A stretch of 64,000 nucleotides of DNA, taken from contig NC_013729.1 in the NCBI RefSeq assembly GCF_000024345.1, forward strand, positions 3,472,001-3,536,000, in the 5' to 3' direction. Position 1 is the stretch's first letter. Each line of letters begins with the position of its first letter. Positions 38,572 to 47,700 of this stretch are shown in pieces. The notes below the pieces were generated by a model. It was not told where the DNA came from. It saw nothing but the letters and a program-made list of their open reading frames with translations, and did not search any database. Made by a program: the position numbers and the translations under genes. The DNA is from Kribbella flavida DSM 17836. Lineage in GTDB: Bacteria > Actinomycetota > Actinomycetes > Propionibacteriales > Kribbellaceae.

Positions 38572-39761
38572 TGTCGTCTGCTGAAACCCTGGTGGCCACC
38601 GGCAACCGGGCGCACTCCCACGGGCCGGGTTCGCCGGTCCCGCTCCAGGCCCGGAGCGAGCGGACCACGTCGTACGACGTGGCCGACTTCCCGGTGCCGA
38701 ACGGGCGCGAGGAGGAGTGGCGCTTCACCCCGGTCAAGCTGCTCAAGGGCCTGTTCGCCGACGAGGCCGGCGCCGAGACCGTCAAGGTCGACGCGCACGG
38801 TCCGGACGGCGTCGTGGTGGAGACCGTCGCGGCGGACTCGGTGCAGGCCGGCAAGCCGCAGGACCGGATCGCCGCGGTCGCCTGGGCGCACGCCCCGGAG
38901 ACGTTCGCGGTCCGGATCCCGGCCGACGCCGAGCTGACCGACCCCGTGCACGTGAACGTCGCCGGCCTCGGCGCCCGCGGCTTCGCCCACTTGGTGGTCG
39001 AGTCCGGCCGGCACAGCCGGGCCACCGTGGTGATCGACCACACCGGCGCCGGTGAGCTCGCCTCGAACGTCGAAATCGTCGTCGGTGACGGCTCCGAGCT
39101 GCGGGTGGTCACCATCCAGCAGGGCGACGCCGAGTCGATCCACGTGGCCCAGCACGACGCCCAGGTCGGCCGCGACGCCAAGCTGCGGCACGTCGCCGTC
39201 ACCCTCGGCGGCAAGGTCGTCCGGGTCTCCACCAACGTCCGGTACGCCGGTCCGGGTGGCGACGCGGAGCTGCTCGGCGTCTACTTCGCCGAGTCCGGCC
39301 AGCACCACGAGCACCGGCTGTTCGTCGACCACGAGGCGACGCACTGCAAGTCCAACGTGCTCTACAAGGGCGCGCTGGCCGGGGACGACGCCCGCGCGGT
39401 GTGGATCGGCGACGTGCTGATCCGGGCCGCCGCCGAGGGCACCGAGACCTTCGAGCTGAACCGCAACCTGGTGCTCACCGACGGCGCCCGCGCCGACTCG
39501 GTGCCGAACCTGGAGATCGAGACCGGCGAGATCGAGGGCGCCGGGCACGCGTCGGCGACCGGCCGGTTCGACGACGAGCAGCTGTTCTACCTGCAGGCCC
39601 GCGGTATTCCCGAGGACGAGGCCCGGCGCCTGGTGGTGTCCGGCTTCTTCAACGACATCATCGGCCGGATCGGCGTGGCCGAGGTCACCGAGCACCTGCA
39701 CGCCGTGATCGAGCAGAAGCTGGCCCGCACGGCCGAGCTGAGCGCGGCGGTCAAGGTCTGA
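38571..39761 (+). CDS. sufD: SufD, Fe-S cluster assembly subunit
   Basis: SufD is the SufB paralogue of the SufBC2D scaffold, implicated in iron entry. The 396-residue protein has a beta-helix core (LVVESGRHSRATVVIDHTG, HVAVTLGGKVVRVSTNVRY, SNVLYKGALAGDDARAVW) and the C-terminal helical end shared with SufB (LFYLQARGIPEDEARRLVV). The ATG at 38571 overlaps the sufB stop by one base. Length is normal. Confidence 0.97.
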   Translation: MSSAETLVATGNRAHSHGPGSPVPLQARSERTTSYDVADFPVPNGREEEWRFTPVKLLKGLFADEAGAETVKVDAHGPDGVVVETVAADSVQAGKPQDRIAAVAWAHAPETFAVRIPADAELTDPVHVNVAGLGARGFAHLVVESGRHSRATVVIDHTGAGELASNVEIVVGDGSELRVVTIQQGDAESIHVAQHDAQVGRDAKLRHVAVTLGGKVVRVSTNVRYAGPGGDAELLGVYFAESGQHHEHRLFVDHEATHCKSNVLYKGALAGDDARAVWIGDVLIRAAAEGTETFELNRNLVLTDGARADSVPNLEIETGEIEGAGHASATGRFDDEQLFYLQARGIPEDEARRLVVSGFFNDIIGRIGVAEVTEHLHAVIEQKLARTAELSAAVKV

Positions 39762-39763
39762 CC

Positions 39764-40099
39764 ATGAGTGACTCGTTCGAACGCGCCTGCGCGCTGGCCG
39801 ACCTGCCCGACGAGGGGGTGCTGGCGACCGAGGTCGGTGGCGTCGAGGTGGCCGTCGTGAAGAGCGAGGGCCAGGTCTTCGCGGTCCGCGACGAGTGCTC
39901 GCACGCGCAGATCCAGCTGTCCGAGGGCGACGTCGGCAACTGCGAGATCGAGTGCTGGCTGCACGGCTCCCGGTTCGACCTGCGCACGGGGGAGCCGACC
40001 AGCCTGCCCGCGTACGACCCGGTGCCGATCTACCCGGTGCGGGTAGCAGGCGACGACGTGCTGGTCGACGTCAAGAACCCCCTGAACAGTGCCGGTTAA
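39764..40099 (+). CDS. Rieske-type 2Fe-2S ferredoxin in the suf operon
   Basis: The 111-residue soluble protein has the Rieske ligands C-x-H (ECSHAQIQ) and C-x2-H (CWLHGSRF), with typical spacing, like NirD and dioxygenase ferredoxins. There is no signal peptide. It starts 2 bp after sufD and ends 33 bp before sufC. A Rieske ferredoxin at this point is common in actinobacterial suf operons; it may supply electrons for cluster assembly or be a client, but no partner is proven. Confidence 0.95.
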   Translation: MSDSFERACALADLPDEGVLATEVGGVEVAVVKSEGQVFAVRDECSHAQIQLSEGDVGNCEIECWLHGSRFDLRTGEPTSLPAYDPVPIYPVRVAGDDVLVDVKNPLNSAG

Positions 40100-40132
40100 C
40101 GGCTTCCTAACGACGGAGATAGAAGAAACCTC

Positions 40133-40897
40133 ATGGCGACACTCGAGATCCGCGACCTGCACGTGTCGGTCGACACCGAGAACGGCCCGAAGGAGATCCT
40201 GCGCGGCGTCGACCTGACCATCGCCGGTGGTCAGACGCACGCGATCATGGGCCCGAACGGTTCCGGCAAGTCCACGCTGGCGTACTCGATCGCCGGCCAC
40301 CCGAAGTACACGATCACCAGCGGCACGGTGACGCTCGACGGCGAGGACGTGCTGGCGATGGCCGTGGACGAGCGGGCCCGGGCCGGCCTGTTCCTGGCCA
40401 TGCAGTACCCGGTCGAGGTGCCGGGCGTGTCGGTGGCGAACTTCCTGCGCACCGCCAAGACCGCGATCGACGGCGAGGCGCCGAAGCTGCGGACCTGGGT
40501 CAAGGACGTCAACGCCGCGCTGTCCGGGCTGGAGATGAAGCCCGAGTTCGCCCAGCGCAACGTCAACGAGGGCTTCTCCGGCGGCGAGAAGAAGCGGCAC
40601 GAGATCGTCCAGCTGGAGCTGCTCGACCCGAAGATCGCGATTCTCGACGAGACCGACTCCGGCCTCGACATCGACGCGCTGAAGGTCGTCTCCACCGGCG
40701 TCAACCGGTTCGCCGAGAAGGGTGACAAGGGTGTCCTGCTGATCACCCACTACACCCGGATCCTGCGCTACATCAAGCCGGACTTCGTGCACGTGTTCGT
40801 CGACGGCCGGGTCGCCGAGGAGGGCGGCGCGGAGCTGGCCGACGAGCTCGAGGCGAACGGCTACGAGCGCTTCCTGAAGACGGGCGCGCAGGCGTGA
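40133..40897 (+). CDS. sufC: SufC, ATPase of the SufBCD complex
   Basis: The 254-residue ABC-type ATPase drives conformational change in SufBC2D. It has Walker A GPNGSGKST, the Q-loop region AMQYPVEVPG, signature FSGGEKKRHE, Walker B IAILDETDSGLD and switch His in LLITHYTRIL. ATG at 40133 is preceded by GGAG about 13 nt upstream and GAAG closer in. It overlaps sufS by GTGA. Confidence 0.98.
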   Translation: MATLEIRDLHVSVDTENGPKEILRGVDLTIAGGQTHAIMGPNGSGKSTLAYSIAGHPKYTITSGTVTLDGEDVLAMAVDERARAGLFLAMQYPVEVPGVSVANFLRTAKTAIDGEAPKLRTWVKDVNAALSGLEMKPEFAQRNVNEGFSGGEKKRHEIVQLELLDPKIAILDETDSGLDIDALKVVSTGVNRFAEKGDKGVLLITHYTRILRYIKPDFVHVFVDGRVAEEGGAELADELEANGYERFLKTGAQA

Positions 40898-42150
40898 CGG
40901 GCGCCCGGACCTTCAGCAGTCCGCTGGACCTGCAGTCGGTCCGGGCGGACTTCCCGATCCTGTCCCGCGAGCTGGCCGGCGGGTTCCCGCTGGTCTACCT
41001 GGACTCGGCGAACTCCTCGCAGAAGCCGGTCCAGGTGGTCTCCGCGATCGAGCAGCACTACCTGCGGCACAACGCGAACGTGGCCCGGGCGATGCACCAG
41101 CTCGGCGCCGAGGCGACCGCGGCGTACGAGGGCGGCCGGGACAAGGTGGCGGCGTTCATCGGCGCCCCCAGCCGGGACGAGATCGTCTTCACCAAGAACG
41201 CCTCCGAGGCGCTCAACCTGGCCGCACACACGCTCGGCGCGGGGTTGAAGCCGGGGGACGAGGTGGTGATCTCCGAGATGGAGCACCACAGCAACATCGT
41301 GCCGTGGCAGCTGGCCTGCGAGCGGACCGGCGCCACCCTGCGCTGGTTCGGCGTCACCGACGAGGGCCGGCTCGACCTGAGCACCATCGACGACCTGATC
41401 ACCGAGCGGACCAAGGTCGTCTCGCTGACCTGGGTGTCGAACGCGCTGGGCACGATCAACCCGATCACCGAGATCGCGGTCAAGGCACACTCCGCCGGCG
41501 CGACCGTCGTGGTCGACGCTTCGCAGGCGGTGCCGCAGTTCCCGGTCGACGTCGCGACGCTGGGCGCGGACCTGCTGGTCTTCACCGGCCACAAGGTGGT
41601 CGGCCCGACCGGCATCGGCGTGCTGTGGGGCCGGTACGACCTGCTCGCCGAGCTGCCGCCGTTCCTCGGCGGTGGCGAGATGATCGAGGTCGTCCGGATG
41701 ACCGGGTCGACCTACGCCCCGCCGCCGGCCCGGTTCGAGGCCGGGACGCCGCCGATCGCCCAGGCGGTCGGGCTCGGCGCGGCCGTGGACTACCTGGCCG
41801 GGATCGGGATGGACAAGGTCGCCGCGCACGAGCACGCGATCACGGCGTACGCGCTGGAAGGGCTGAAGACCGTGCCGGGCCTGAAGATCCTCGGCCCGAC
41901 CGACGCGGTCGACCGGGGCGGCGCGATCAGCTTCGAGCTGGACGGCGTGCACCCGCACGACGTGGCGACCGTGCTGGACACCCGCGGCATCGCGGTCCGG
42001 GCCGGGCACCACTGCGCCCGGCCGGTGCACGAGCGGTTCGGGGTGCAGTCCTCGACCCGGGCGTCCTTCTACCTCTACACGACGCCGGAGGAGGTCGAGG
42101 CGCTGGTCGACGGCCTCGGTTTCGTCCGGTCCTTCTTCAAGGTGGCCTGA
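40894..42150 (+). CDS. sufS: SufS, cysteine desulfurase
   Basis: A PLP-dependent group II cysteine desulfurase that takes sulfur from L-cysteine. The 418-residue protein has the PLP Lys234 in FTGHKVVGPTGIG, the catalytic Cys374 in AGHHCARPVHERFG, and NEMEHHSN-like SEMEHHSNIVPWQ and VDASQAVPQFPVD active-site segments. The GTG start overlaps the sufC stop. Group II enzymes need a sulfur acceptor, here SufU, encoded next. Confidence 0.98.
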   Translation: MTGARTFSSPLDLQSVRADFPILSRELAGGFPLVYLDSANSSQKPVQVVSAIEQHYLRHNANVARAMHQLGAEATAAYEGGRDKVAAFIGAPSRDEIVFTKNASEALNLAAHTLGAGLKPGDEVVISEMEHHSNIVPWQLACERTGATLRWFGVTDEGRLDLSTIDDLITERTKVVSLTWVSNALGTINPITEIAVKAHSAGATVVVDASQAVPQFPVDVATLGADLLVFTGHKVVGPTGIGVLWGRYDLLAELPPFLGGGEMIEVVRMTGSTYAPPPARFEAGTPPIAQAVGLGAAVDYLAGIGMDKVAAHEHAITAYALEGLKTVPGLKILGPTDAVDRGGAISFELDGVHPHDVATVLDTRGIAVRAGHHCARPVHERFGVQSSTRASFYLYTTPEEVEALVDGLGFVRSFFKVA

Positions 42151-42157
42151 GGCAATC

Positions 42158-42631
42158 ATGCAGCTGGACTCGCTGTACCAGGAGATCATCCTGGACCACT
42201 ACCGCAGCCCGCACCACGCGGGGCTGACCGAGCCGTACGACGTGGAGGTGCACCACGTGAACCCGTCGTGCGGGGACGAGGTCACGCTCCGGGTCGAGCT
42301 CGACGGCGACGTCGTGGCCGGGGTGTCGCACCACAGCGTCGGGTGCTCGATCAGCCAGGCGGCGACGTCGGTGATGAGCGACCTGGTGATCGGCAAGCCG
42401 GTCACCGAGGGCATGGCGACGTACGAGAAGTTCCTGGAGCTGATGCAGAGCCGGGGGAATGCCGAACCGGACGAGGAAGTTCTGGAAGACGGCGTCGCCT
42501 TCGCGGGTGTCGCGCAGTTCCCGGCCCGGGTGAAGTGCGCGCTGCTGGGCTGGTCGGCCTGGCGGGACGCCACAGCGCAAGCGCTGGCCAAGTCAGCGTC
42601 TTCGAAGACTGAGGGAGTGAGCAATGCCTGA
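42158..42631 (+). CDS. sufU: SufU, zinc-dependent sulfur transfer protein
   Basis: SufU takes persulfide sulfur from SufS via a zinc-site ligand swap. The 157-residue protein has the three conserved Cys of the zinc site (NPSCGDE, VGCSISQAATS, ARVKCALLGW), an IscU-like fold, and the region between GCSIS and KCALL typical of SufU. ATG at 42158 follows the sufS stop by 7 bp; its stop overlaps sufT by 8 bp. Confidence 0.96.
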   Translation: MQLDSLYQEIILDHYRSPHHAGLTEPYDVEVHHVNPSCGDEVTLRVELDGDVVAGVSHHSVGCSISQAATSVMSDLVIGKPVTEGMATYEKFLELMQSRGNAEPDEEVLEDGVAFAGVAQFPARVKCALLGWSAWRDATAQALAKSASSKTEGVSNA

Positions 42632-43007
42632 CCAGACCGACGAGAAGATCGAGCTGCCGGAGGTCGACCTCGCGGCGGCGAACAGCCCGGCTGGTGGCAG
42701 CGTCGCCGTCGAGGACGTGACCGAGGCGCTCAAGGACGTCGTGGACCCCGAGCTCGGCATCAACGTGGTCGACCTGGGCCTGATCTACGGCGTGACCGTG
42801 GACGACAGCACCACCGCGATCATCGACATGACGCTGACCTCGGCGGCCTGCCCGCTGACCGACGTGATCGAGGACCAGACCCGGATGGCGCTGGACGGCC
42901 TGGTCAACGACTTCCGGATCAACTGGGTCTGGATGCCGCCGTGGGGCCCGGAGAAGATCACCGACGACGGCCGCGAGCAGCTCCGCGCCCTCGGCTTCAA
43001 CGTCTGA
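42624..43007 (+). CDS. sufT: SufT, DUF59/MIP18-family Fe-S assembly factor
   Basis: SufT proteins help mature Fe-S proteins. The 127-residue protein has the MIP18 core (ALKDVVDPELGINVVDLGLIYGV, IDMTLTSAACPLTDVIEDQ) including the conserved Cys, and the C-terminal WMPPWGPEKIT. ATG at 42624 with GAGGGAG 7-8 nt upstream. Last gene of the suf operon, followed by a terminator. Confidence 0.96.
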   Translation: MPDQTDEKIELPEVDLAAANSPAGGSVAVEDVTEALKDVVDPELGINVVDLGLIYGVTVDDSTTAIIDMTLTSAACPLTDVIEDQTRMALDGLVNDFRINWVWMPPWGPEKITDDGREQLRALGFNV

Positions 43008-43026
43008 GGCACACCAGTACTGCGTC

Positions 43027-43050
43027 AGCCCGGGTCAGGTGGCCCGGGCT
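43027..43050 (+). terminator. Hairpin terminator of the suf operon
   Basis: A perfect 8-bp stem (AGCCCGGG with CCCGGGCT) and an 8-nt loop, followed by TTCGC, lie 20 bp after sufT. Confidence 0.75.
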
Positions 43051-43069
43051 TTCGCATGCCTGGATGGGT

Positions 43070-43075
43070 TAGCGT
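43070..43075 (+). promoter_or_regulatory. -10 hexamer TAGCGT for a probable leaderless acVLRF1 transcript
   Basis: TAGCGT is separated by 7 nt from the GTG at 43083. It follows the suf terminator directly, so the next gene has its own promoter. Confidence 0.5.
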
Positions 43076-43082
43076 CTGCGGG

Positions 43083-43700
43083 GTGACCCGTATCGTTTCC
43101 GTCGCCCCCGAGCGGCTCGACCGCTGGCTGACCGGCTTCGGCGAGCGGCACGGTGGGACGGCGTACGAGCTGGGGCCGGAGCTGGTCCGGGTGGCGGCGG
43201 ACGACGGGGCGGTCGCGGAGATCACCGTGCCGTTCGGGCCGTTGGTGGAGCTGAGCCGGGACGGCCTGGTCGCGCACGTGCTCGCGGACCGGCGGCTCGG
43301 CGTACTGCTGGTACGGCGGGGTGGCTACGGAGCCGGCGTTTTCGTCGCCGGGAAGCTGACCGACTCGAAGGTCGGGTCGCGGCACGTGCAGGGGACCACC
43401 AAGGCCGGCGGCTGGTCGCAGCAGCGGTTCGCGCGGCGGCGGGAGAATCAGGCGCGCGAGGCGTTCGCCGCGGCGACCGAGGTGGCGGTCCGGATCCTGG
43501 CGCCGGCCCGGCTGGACGTCCTGGTCACCGGGGGAGACCGCAAGGCGATCGACACCGTGCTGGACGACCCTCGGCTCAACCGGCTGCGCGAGCTGGTCCG
43601 GCCGCCGTTCCTCGGGGTTGCCGATCCCAAGCTGAAGGTGCTCGAGCAGGCCGGTGCCGACGCCCGGGCGATCCGGATCGAGCTGACCGATCCGGACTGA
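43083..43700 (+). CDS. acVLRF1-family peptidyl-tRNA hydrolase (ribosome rescue)
   Basis: The 205-residue protein matches the actinobacterial VLRF1 family, relatives of eRF1/Vms1 that release peptides from stalled large subunits. It shows the N-terminal VSVAPERLDRWLTGFGERHG and the catalytic-loop region KAGGWSQQRFARRRENQA, the counterpart of the GGQ/GSQ motif in release factors, then a Rossmann-like stretch (LDVLVTGGDRKAIDTVL). GTG at 43083 is selected because of the leaderless-type -10 box; an in-frame ATG at 43056 precedes that box and is unlikely. Converges on the reverse-strand pair with only 6 bp between stops. Confidence 0.88.
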   Translation: MTRIVSVAPERLDRWLTGFGERHGGTAYELGPELVRVAADDGAVAEITVPFGPLVELSRDGLVAHVLADRRLGVLLVRRGGYGAGVFVAGKLTDSKVGSRHVQGTTKAGGWSQQRFARRRENQAREAFAAATEVAVRILAPARLDVLVTGGDRKAIDTVLDDPRLNRLRELVRPPFLGVADPKLKVLEQAGADARAIRIELTDPD

Positions 43701-43706
43701 GCCGGC

Positions 43707-44246
43707 CTACTGCTCGCCGTACAGGGCGCGGAAGTCCGACAGCGTGTCGCGGTAGAACTCGTAGTCCTCGGTCAGCTTCGCGCGGGTGAACAGCTCCCGG
43801 TCCTGCGCGTGCGTGCGCAGCCCGAGCTCGGTCCAGAAGCCCTCGTCGGGCACCTCGTCCGCGCCCTCGGGCAGGAACTTCAGCGCTTCGGCCATCGCGT
43901 CCCGGGCGAACTCCCAGTTCAGCTCGACCGCCGCCCGGTCCTGGCCCGGCTGCCCGGTGTACTCGAAGTCGGCGTCGAGCGCGCGTTTCGCCCAGACCGA
44001 CGCCAGCTGAACCCAGTCGCCGGCGTCGAGCAGCAGCGAGTTGCCCAGCCCGAACCGTACGCCGAGCCGCCGGGCCTCGTCCTCGGTCCGGTACGGCACC
44101 TGCACCTCGCCCGCGGCCGAGCTGACCGTCCAGCCCTCCGGCCCTTCGGTGCGGGTGACTTCCGGTGTCTCGGTCACCCCACCGGCGTTCGCCGCCAGCA
44201 CGCTCAGGTAGACCTCCGCCTCGGCCAAGGTCCTTGCGGTCAGCAT
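43707..44246 (-). CDS. Second of two paralogous small proteins downstream of the giant gene
   Basis: I do not recognise the family. The 179-residue cytosolic protein shares a core with the gene before it: SLLLDAGDWVQLA here and ELLDAGQWLAVAD there, then EALKFLPEGADEVPDEGFW here and EVLKFVPPGADAVPDDAFW there, then an RD-T/S-xSD end. It lacks the zinc-ribbon N-terminus of its neighbour and starts MLTARTLAEAEVYLSVLAAN instead. ATG at 44246 overlaps the upstream stop by one base and has GGGAG 8 nt before it; a TTG one codon earlier is less likely. Tandem paralogues downstream of a very large protein gene resemble immunity or chaperone genes of polymorphic toxin loci, an inference from arrangement. 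Confidence 0.82.
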   Translation of the reverse strand: MLTARTLAEAEVYLSVLAANAGGVTETPEVTRTEGPEGWTVSSAAGEVQVPYRTEDEARRLGVRFGLGNSLLLDAGDWVQLASVWAKRALDADFEYTGQPGQDRAAVELNWEFARDAMAEALKFLPEGADEVPDEGFWTELGLRTHAQDRELFTRAKLTEDYEFYRDTLSDFRALYGEQ

Positions 44247-44788
44247 CAATTCGCTCCCGGGTCGCTGTAGCTGTCTCGGACGACGAGCAGTCGCTCCACC
44301 CGGAACCTACCGGGTTCGGCGTCGCGGACAGCACGACCGTCGTCGGTCCAGAACGCGTCGTCGGGCACCGCGTCGGCGCCGGGCGGCACGAACTTGAGCA
44401 CCTCCTCCACGGCGGCCCGGGCGATGCTCATCACCGTCGCCGCGTGGCTGTCGTCGGCCGGAGCGTCGGCCGGCACGGACTCGGCCGCGCTGTCGGCGAC
44501 GGCCAGCCACTGCCCGGCGTCCAGCAGCTCGGAGGCCTCGGGCCCGCCGAAGTGCGGGAACGGGCCGACGGACTCGCGCTCGGGCAGACCGAACAGGTAC
44601 TGCCGTTCGGCGCCGCACTGCGAGCAGACGCCGGCGTAGCTGATCACCAGCTCACCGTCGTCGTCGGCGAGCCCGTGCTCCCAGGGCGTCTCGATCGAGC
44701 CGCAGTCCGGGCACGGGTGCAGCTCCAGGAAGAGCAGCGTCTCGTCGCCGGTTCGTGCGATCGCGTACTTCGGGTCGTGGTCGCTCAC
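44246..44788 (-). CDS. First of two paralogous small proteins, with zinc ribbon, coupled to the giant gene
   Basis: The 180-residue protein has an N-terminal zinc-ribbon-like pair (CPDCGS near residue 27 and CSQCGAE near residue 55), then the core shared with the next gene: FGGPEASELLDAGQWLAVAD, AAVEEVLKFVPPGADAVPD, FWTDDGRAVRD. The GTG/ATG start at 44788 overlaps the stop of the 2382-residue protein by 4 bp, so the two are translationally coupled. No signal peptide or membrane helix. Function unknown; the coupling suggests it acts with or against the giant protein. Confidence 0.85.
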   Translation of the reverse strand: MSDHDPKYAIARTGDETLLFLELHPCPDCGSIETPWEHGLADDDGELVISYAGVCSQCGAERQYLFGLPERESVGPFPHFGGPEASELLDAGQWLAVADSAAESVPADAPADDSHAATVMSIARAAVEEVLKFVPPGADAVPDDAFWTDDGRAVRDAEPGRFRVERLLVVRDSYSDPGAN

Positions 44789-47700
44789 TGCACCGCCATT
44801 CCGGATCCGCTCTTGCCGACCGTCGCCTGCCGGCCGGCGTACGGTTTGGTCCCGTCCTCGCGCACCGGTTCGGTCCGCCGGGTCGATCGGGTGTGGTCGA
44901 GGCCGGTCAGTGCGGAGGCCGGGATCCCGGCCTTCTCCAAAGCTCGGACGACGGAGCCGCTGAACCGCCCGTTCGTGCCCTCGGACTCGTACAGCGCGCG
45001 CAGGTCGACCTGCCCCTCGGCCAGCAGTGCCAGACTCGGGTGCAGGGTGGCGAACGCGGCGCCGTACCCGTTGTCGTTCTTGCCGGTCATCGTGCCGTTC
45101 GGCAGCGCCCGGTACACCTGGTCGCGTCCGTTGGCCTGCTGCACGGTGAGCACCACCTCGGTATTGTCCCGCCGCGCCGTGGCCAGCGCCTCCACCAGGG
45201 GTCGGTACGGCTGCAGCTTCATCGTGCCGTCGGTCTGCCGCACCTCCTCGCGGGCGGTCATCCGGTGCACCGGCAGCCGCTTGGCGGTCTTGGCCAGCTC
45301 GCTCGGGTCCCAGCCGCGCAGCGGTGGCTGACCGGCCTCCATCCGGGCCAGCATCTGCTCGTAGTCGTGCCGGAACACGGTCAGCGTGGCGACCCCGGTG
45401 GCGACGTTGTCGAAGGTCTGCTCGCGGTCGACCTCGGTCTTGTGGTCGCGGGTGGTGTGCTGCCGCCGGGCGTCGACGTGAAAGGTCACCAGCAGCTCCA
45501 CGGTCACCACCTGGCCGGACACGTTGCTGTTGGTCTCGATCCGGTCGCCGGTGGTGTCGGAGCCTTTTTCCGCAGCCTGGTCGCCGAACGAGACTCCGGC
45601 CTTGAGGCCCGTGCCGGAGTCGCCGGTCCCGAGGTTCTGGCTGGTGGGCAGGGTGCGGGTGCTCTTGGTGGTCGTGGTGACGGCGGTCTGCTCACGGTAG
45701 ACGTCACCGAGTTGGGCCTTGGCCGCTGTGCCTTCGGCCTCGGGATCAAGGAGCTGGAGGCCGGCCAGGTCCGCGCGCAGCCGCAGTACGACCTGGCGTG
45801 ATCCGTGTCCAGGGACGGGCAGGGGAGTCGTCCACGGACTTCCGACGCCGTCGGAGCGCTCGAACGCCACGCGGCGCGCGCTGCCGGTCAACTGGTCACG
45901 CAGCGCCACCCTGTGCTGCTCGACCCCGCTCTGGGTGAGCCAGCCCCGGCCGCTGAGTTCGTGCGCGACCCGGGTCACCAAGGCGTCCTCGTACCGGCGG
46001 TCCTCGATCGTCTCCGCCTCGTCGGGCAGCCGGCCGTTCTCGTCGTGCAGCTGGATGCCGCGCAGGAACAGATGGTGAGGCAAGGTGACCGCGCGGTGGT
46101 CGGCGATCTCCGGGCGCTGCACGGGCGGCTGGTTGACGTCGGAGGCCGGCACCAGCAGCGTGATCTTGCCGCTCAGCTCCCGGCGCAGCGGCTCCGGTCG
46201 CTTGTCCTCGGAGCGCAGCCGGTCCAGGGTCTGCCGGACCGCGCCCTTGGTCTCGGCGCCGGGGCCCGGGGTCTCCTCGACGTCGATGACGATCCGGTAC
46301 TCCTGCTCGGCGCGCACGGTGTCCGACCACAGGGCCCGGCTCAACCGCGTGTTCTGGTTCGTGACGCCGACGGTGTGCGAGGTGGTGAGTTCGGTGCTCA
46401 GTCCGGCGGAGCCGGAGTCGCCGTCGGTCATGCCGGCGCCGACGTCGGCGCTGTAGCCGGTCGTGCGGGTGATGCTGCGGCCGTCCTCGACGTAGTCGTA
46501 GCCCTGCAGGATGATCAACGCGTTCTCGGTCGGCTTCTTGCCGGCCGCCGGCTCGCCGGACCCGGCCGCCGCCTGGTCCGGCGTACCTGCCTGCTGACCC
46601 GGGCCCGCCGCCTCGGCGGGGGACCGGTCGATGGTGACCGGGCCGACGGCGACCTTCCTGATCCGGATCCGCAGGTTGCGCGGCGACTCGACACCGGGGT
46701 CGTCGCCTCCGAACGGGTAGTCCAGCGTGAGCCCGGCCGGATCCTTCAGCTTCTCCGCGTGCCCGCGGAACCGGGTCCCGGCCAGCGAGCTGCGGATCGC
46801 CGCCTGCACCGCCGGGTCCTGAGCAGCGTCCGGTACGCCGTCCCGGACCGTGGCCTGCACTCCCTGCTCCAGCGTCGTCCGGTGGCCATCGGAGTCGCGG
46901 AACTCGTTGCGGTCGATCAGTCCGGCGCCCATCGTCGTCCGGTAGTGCTCCGGCAGCGTCGCCTCGGCCCGGGTCTCGGCCACCTGCTGTGCCTTGGCCG
47001 CGACCTGCTCGAACTCCTCCGGCCGGGACGTCGGCGTGGTCAGGTTGGCCAGGTCGCGCAGCTTGGCCTTCAGTCGCGCGTCGGTGTGCGTGGCCGCCAG
47101 CCCGGTGGTGAGGCCGGACTTCTCCCGCTGGTACCGGCGCAGCAGCGTCGTGGTCGTCCGCCGGTCCAGGCTGAGGTTGCCGTCCAGGAGCCGTTCGACG
47201 GCGTCGGACACCTTCTCCAGCGGCAGGTTCAGCTGGCGGTGGCCGTACATCCGCAGGGCGTCGCGCTCGGGCAGCGTGAGCATCACCGAGCCGCTGTCCA
47301 GGTCGACCTTGGTCGCCTTCGCGCCGGCGGCCTTGATCTTCGCCTCCAGCACCAGGTCGCCGACGAACTGGTAGTGCTGGCCGTCCTTGATGTTCAGCCG
47401 CTCGACCCCGCGAATCGCCAGCTGGCTGCTCGAGCTGGAGACGCCGGCCGACCGCTTTACGCCGAGTGAGCCGCTCCACCCGTCTCCGTTGGCCTCGGCC
47501 TCGCCACTGCCACCACCGACGCCGACGGTGTGACCGGTCGAGCTGCCGGTGGTGAAGCCCGAGCTGTCCAGGGTCAGGTTGATGTCGCCGATCACCGGGT
47601 GGCCGCTGCCGACGTACCGGAGGTTCTCGATCCGGGTCTTGAGCGAGATGCTGCCGCGGCGTGGGGTGAGACCGCGCTGCGCGACCGCCTGGGCCGGGTC

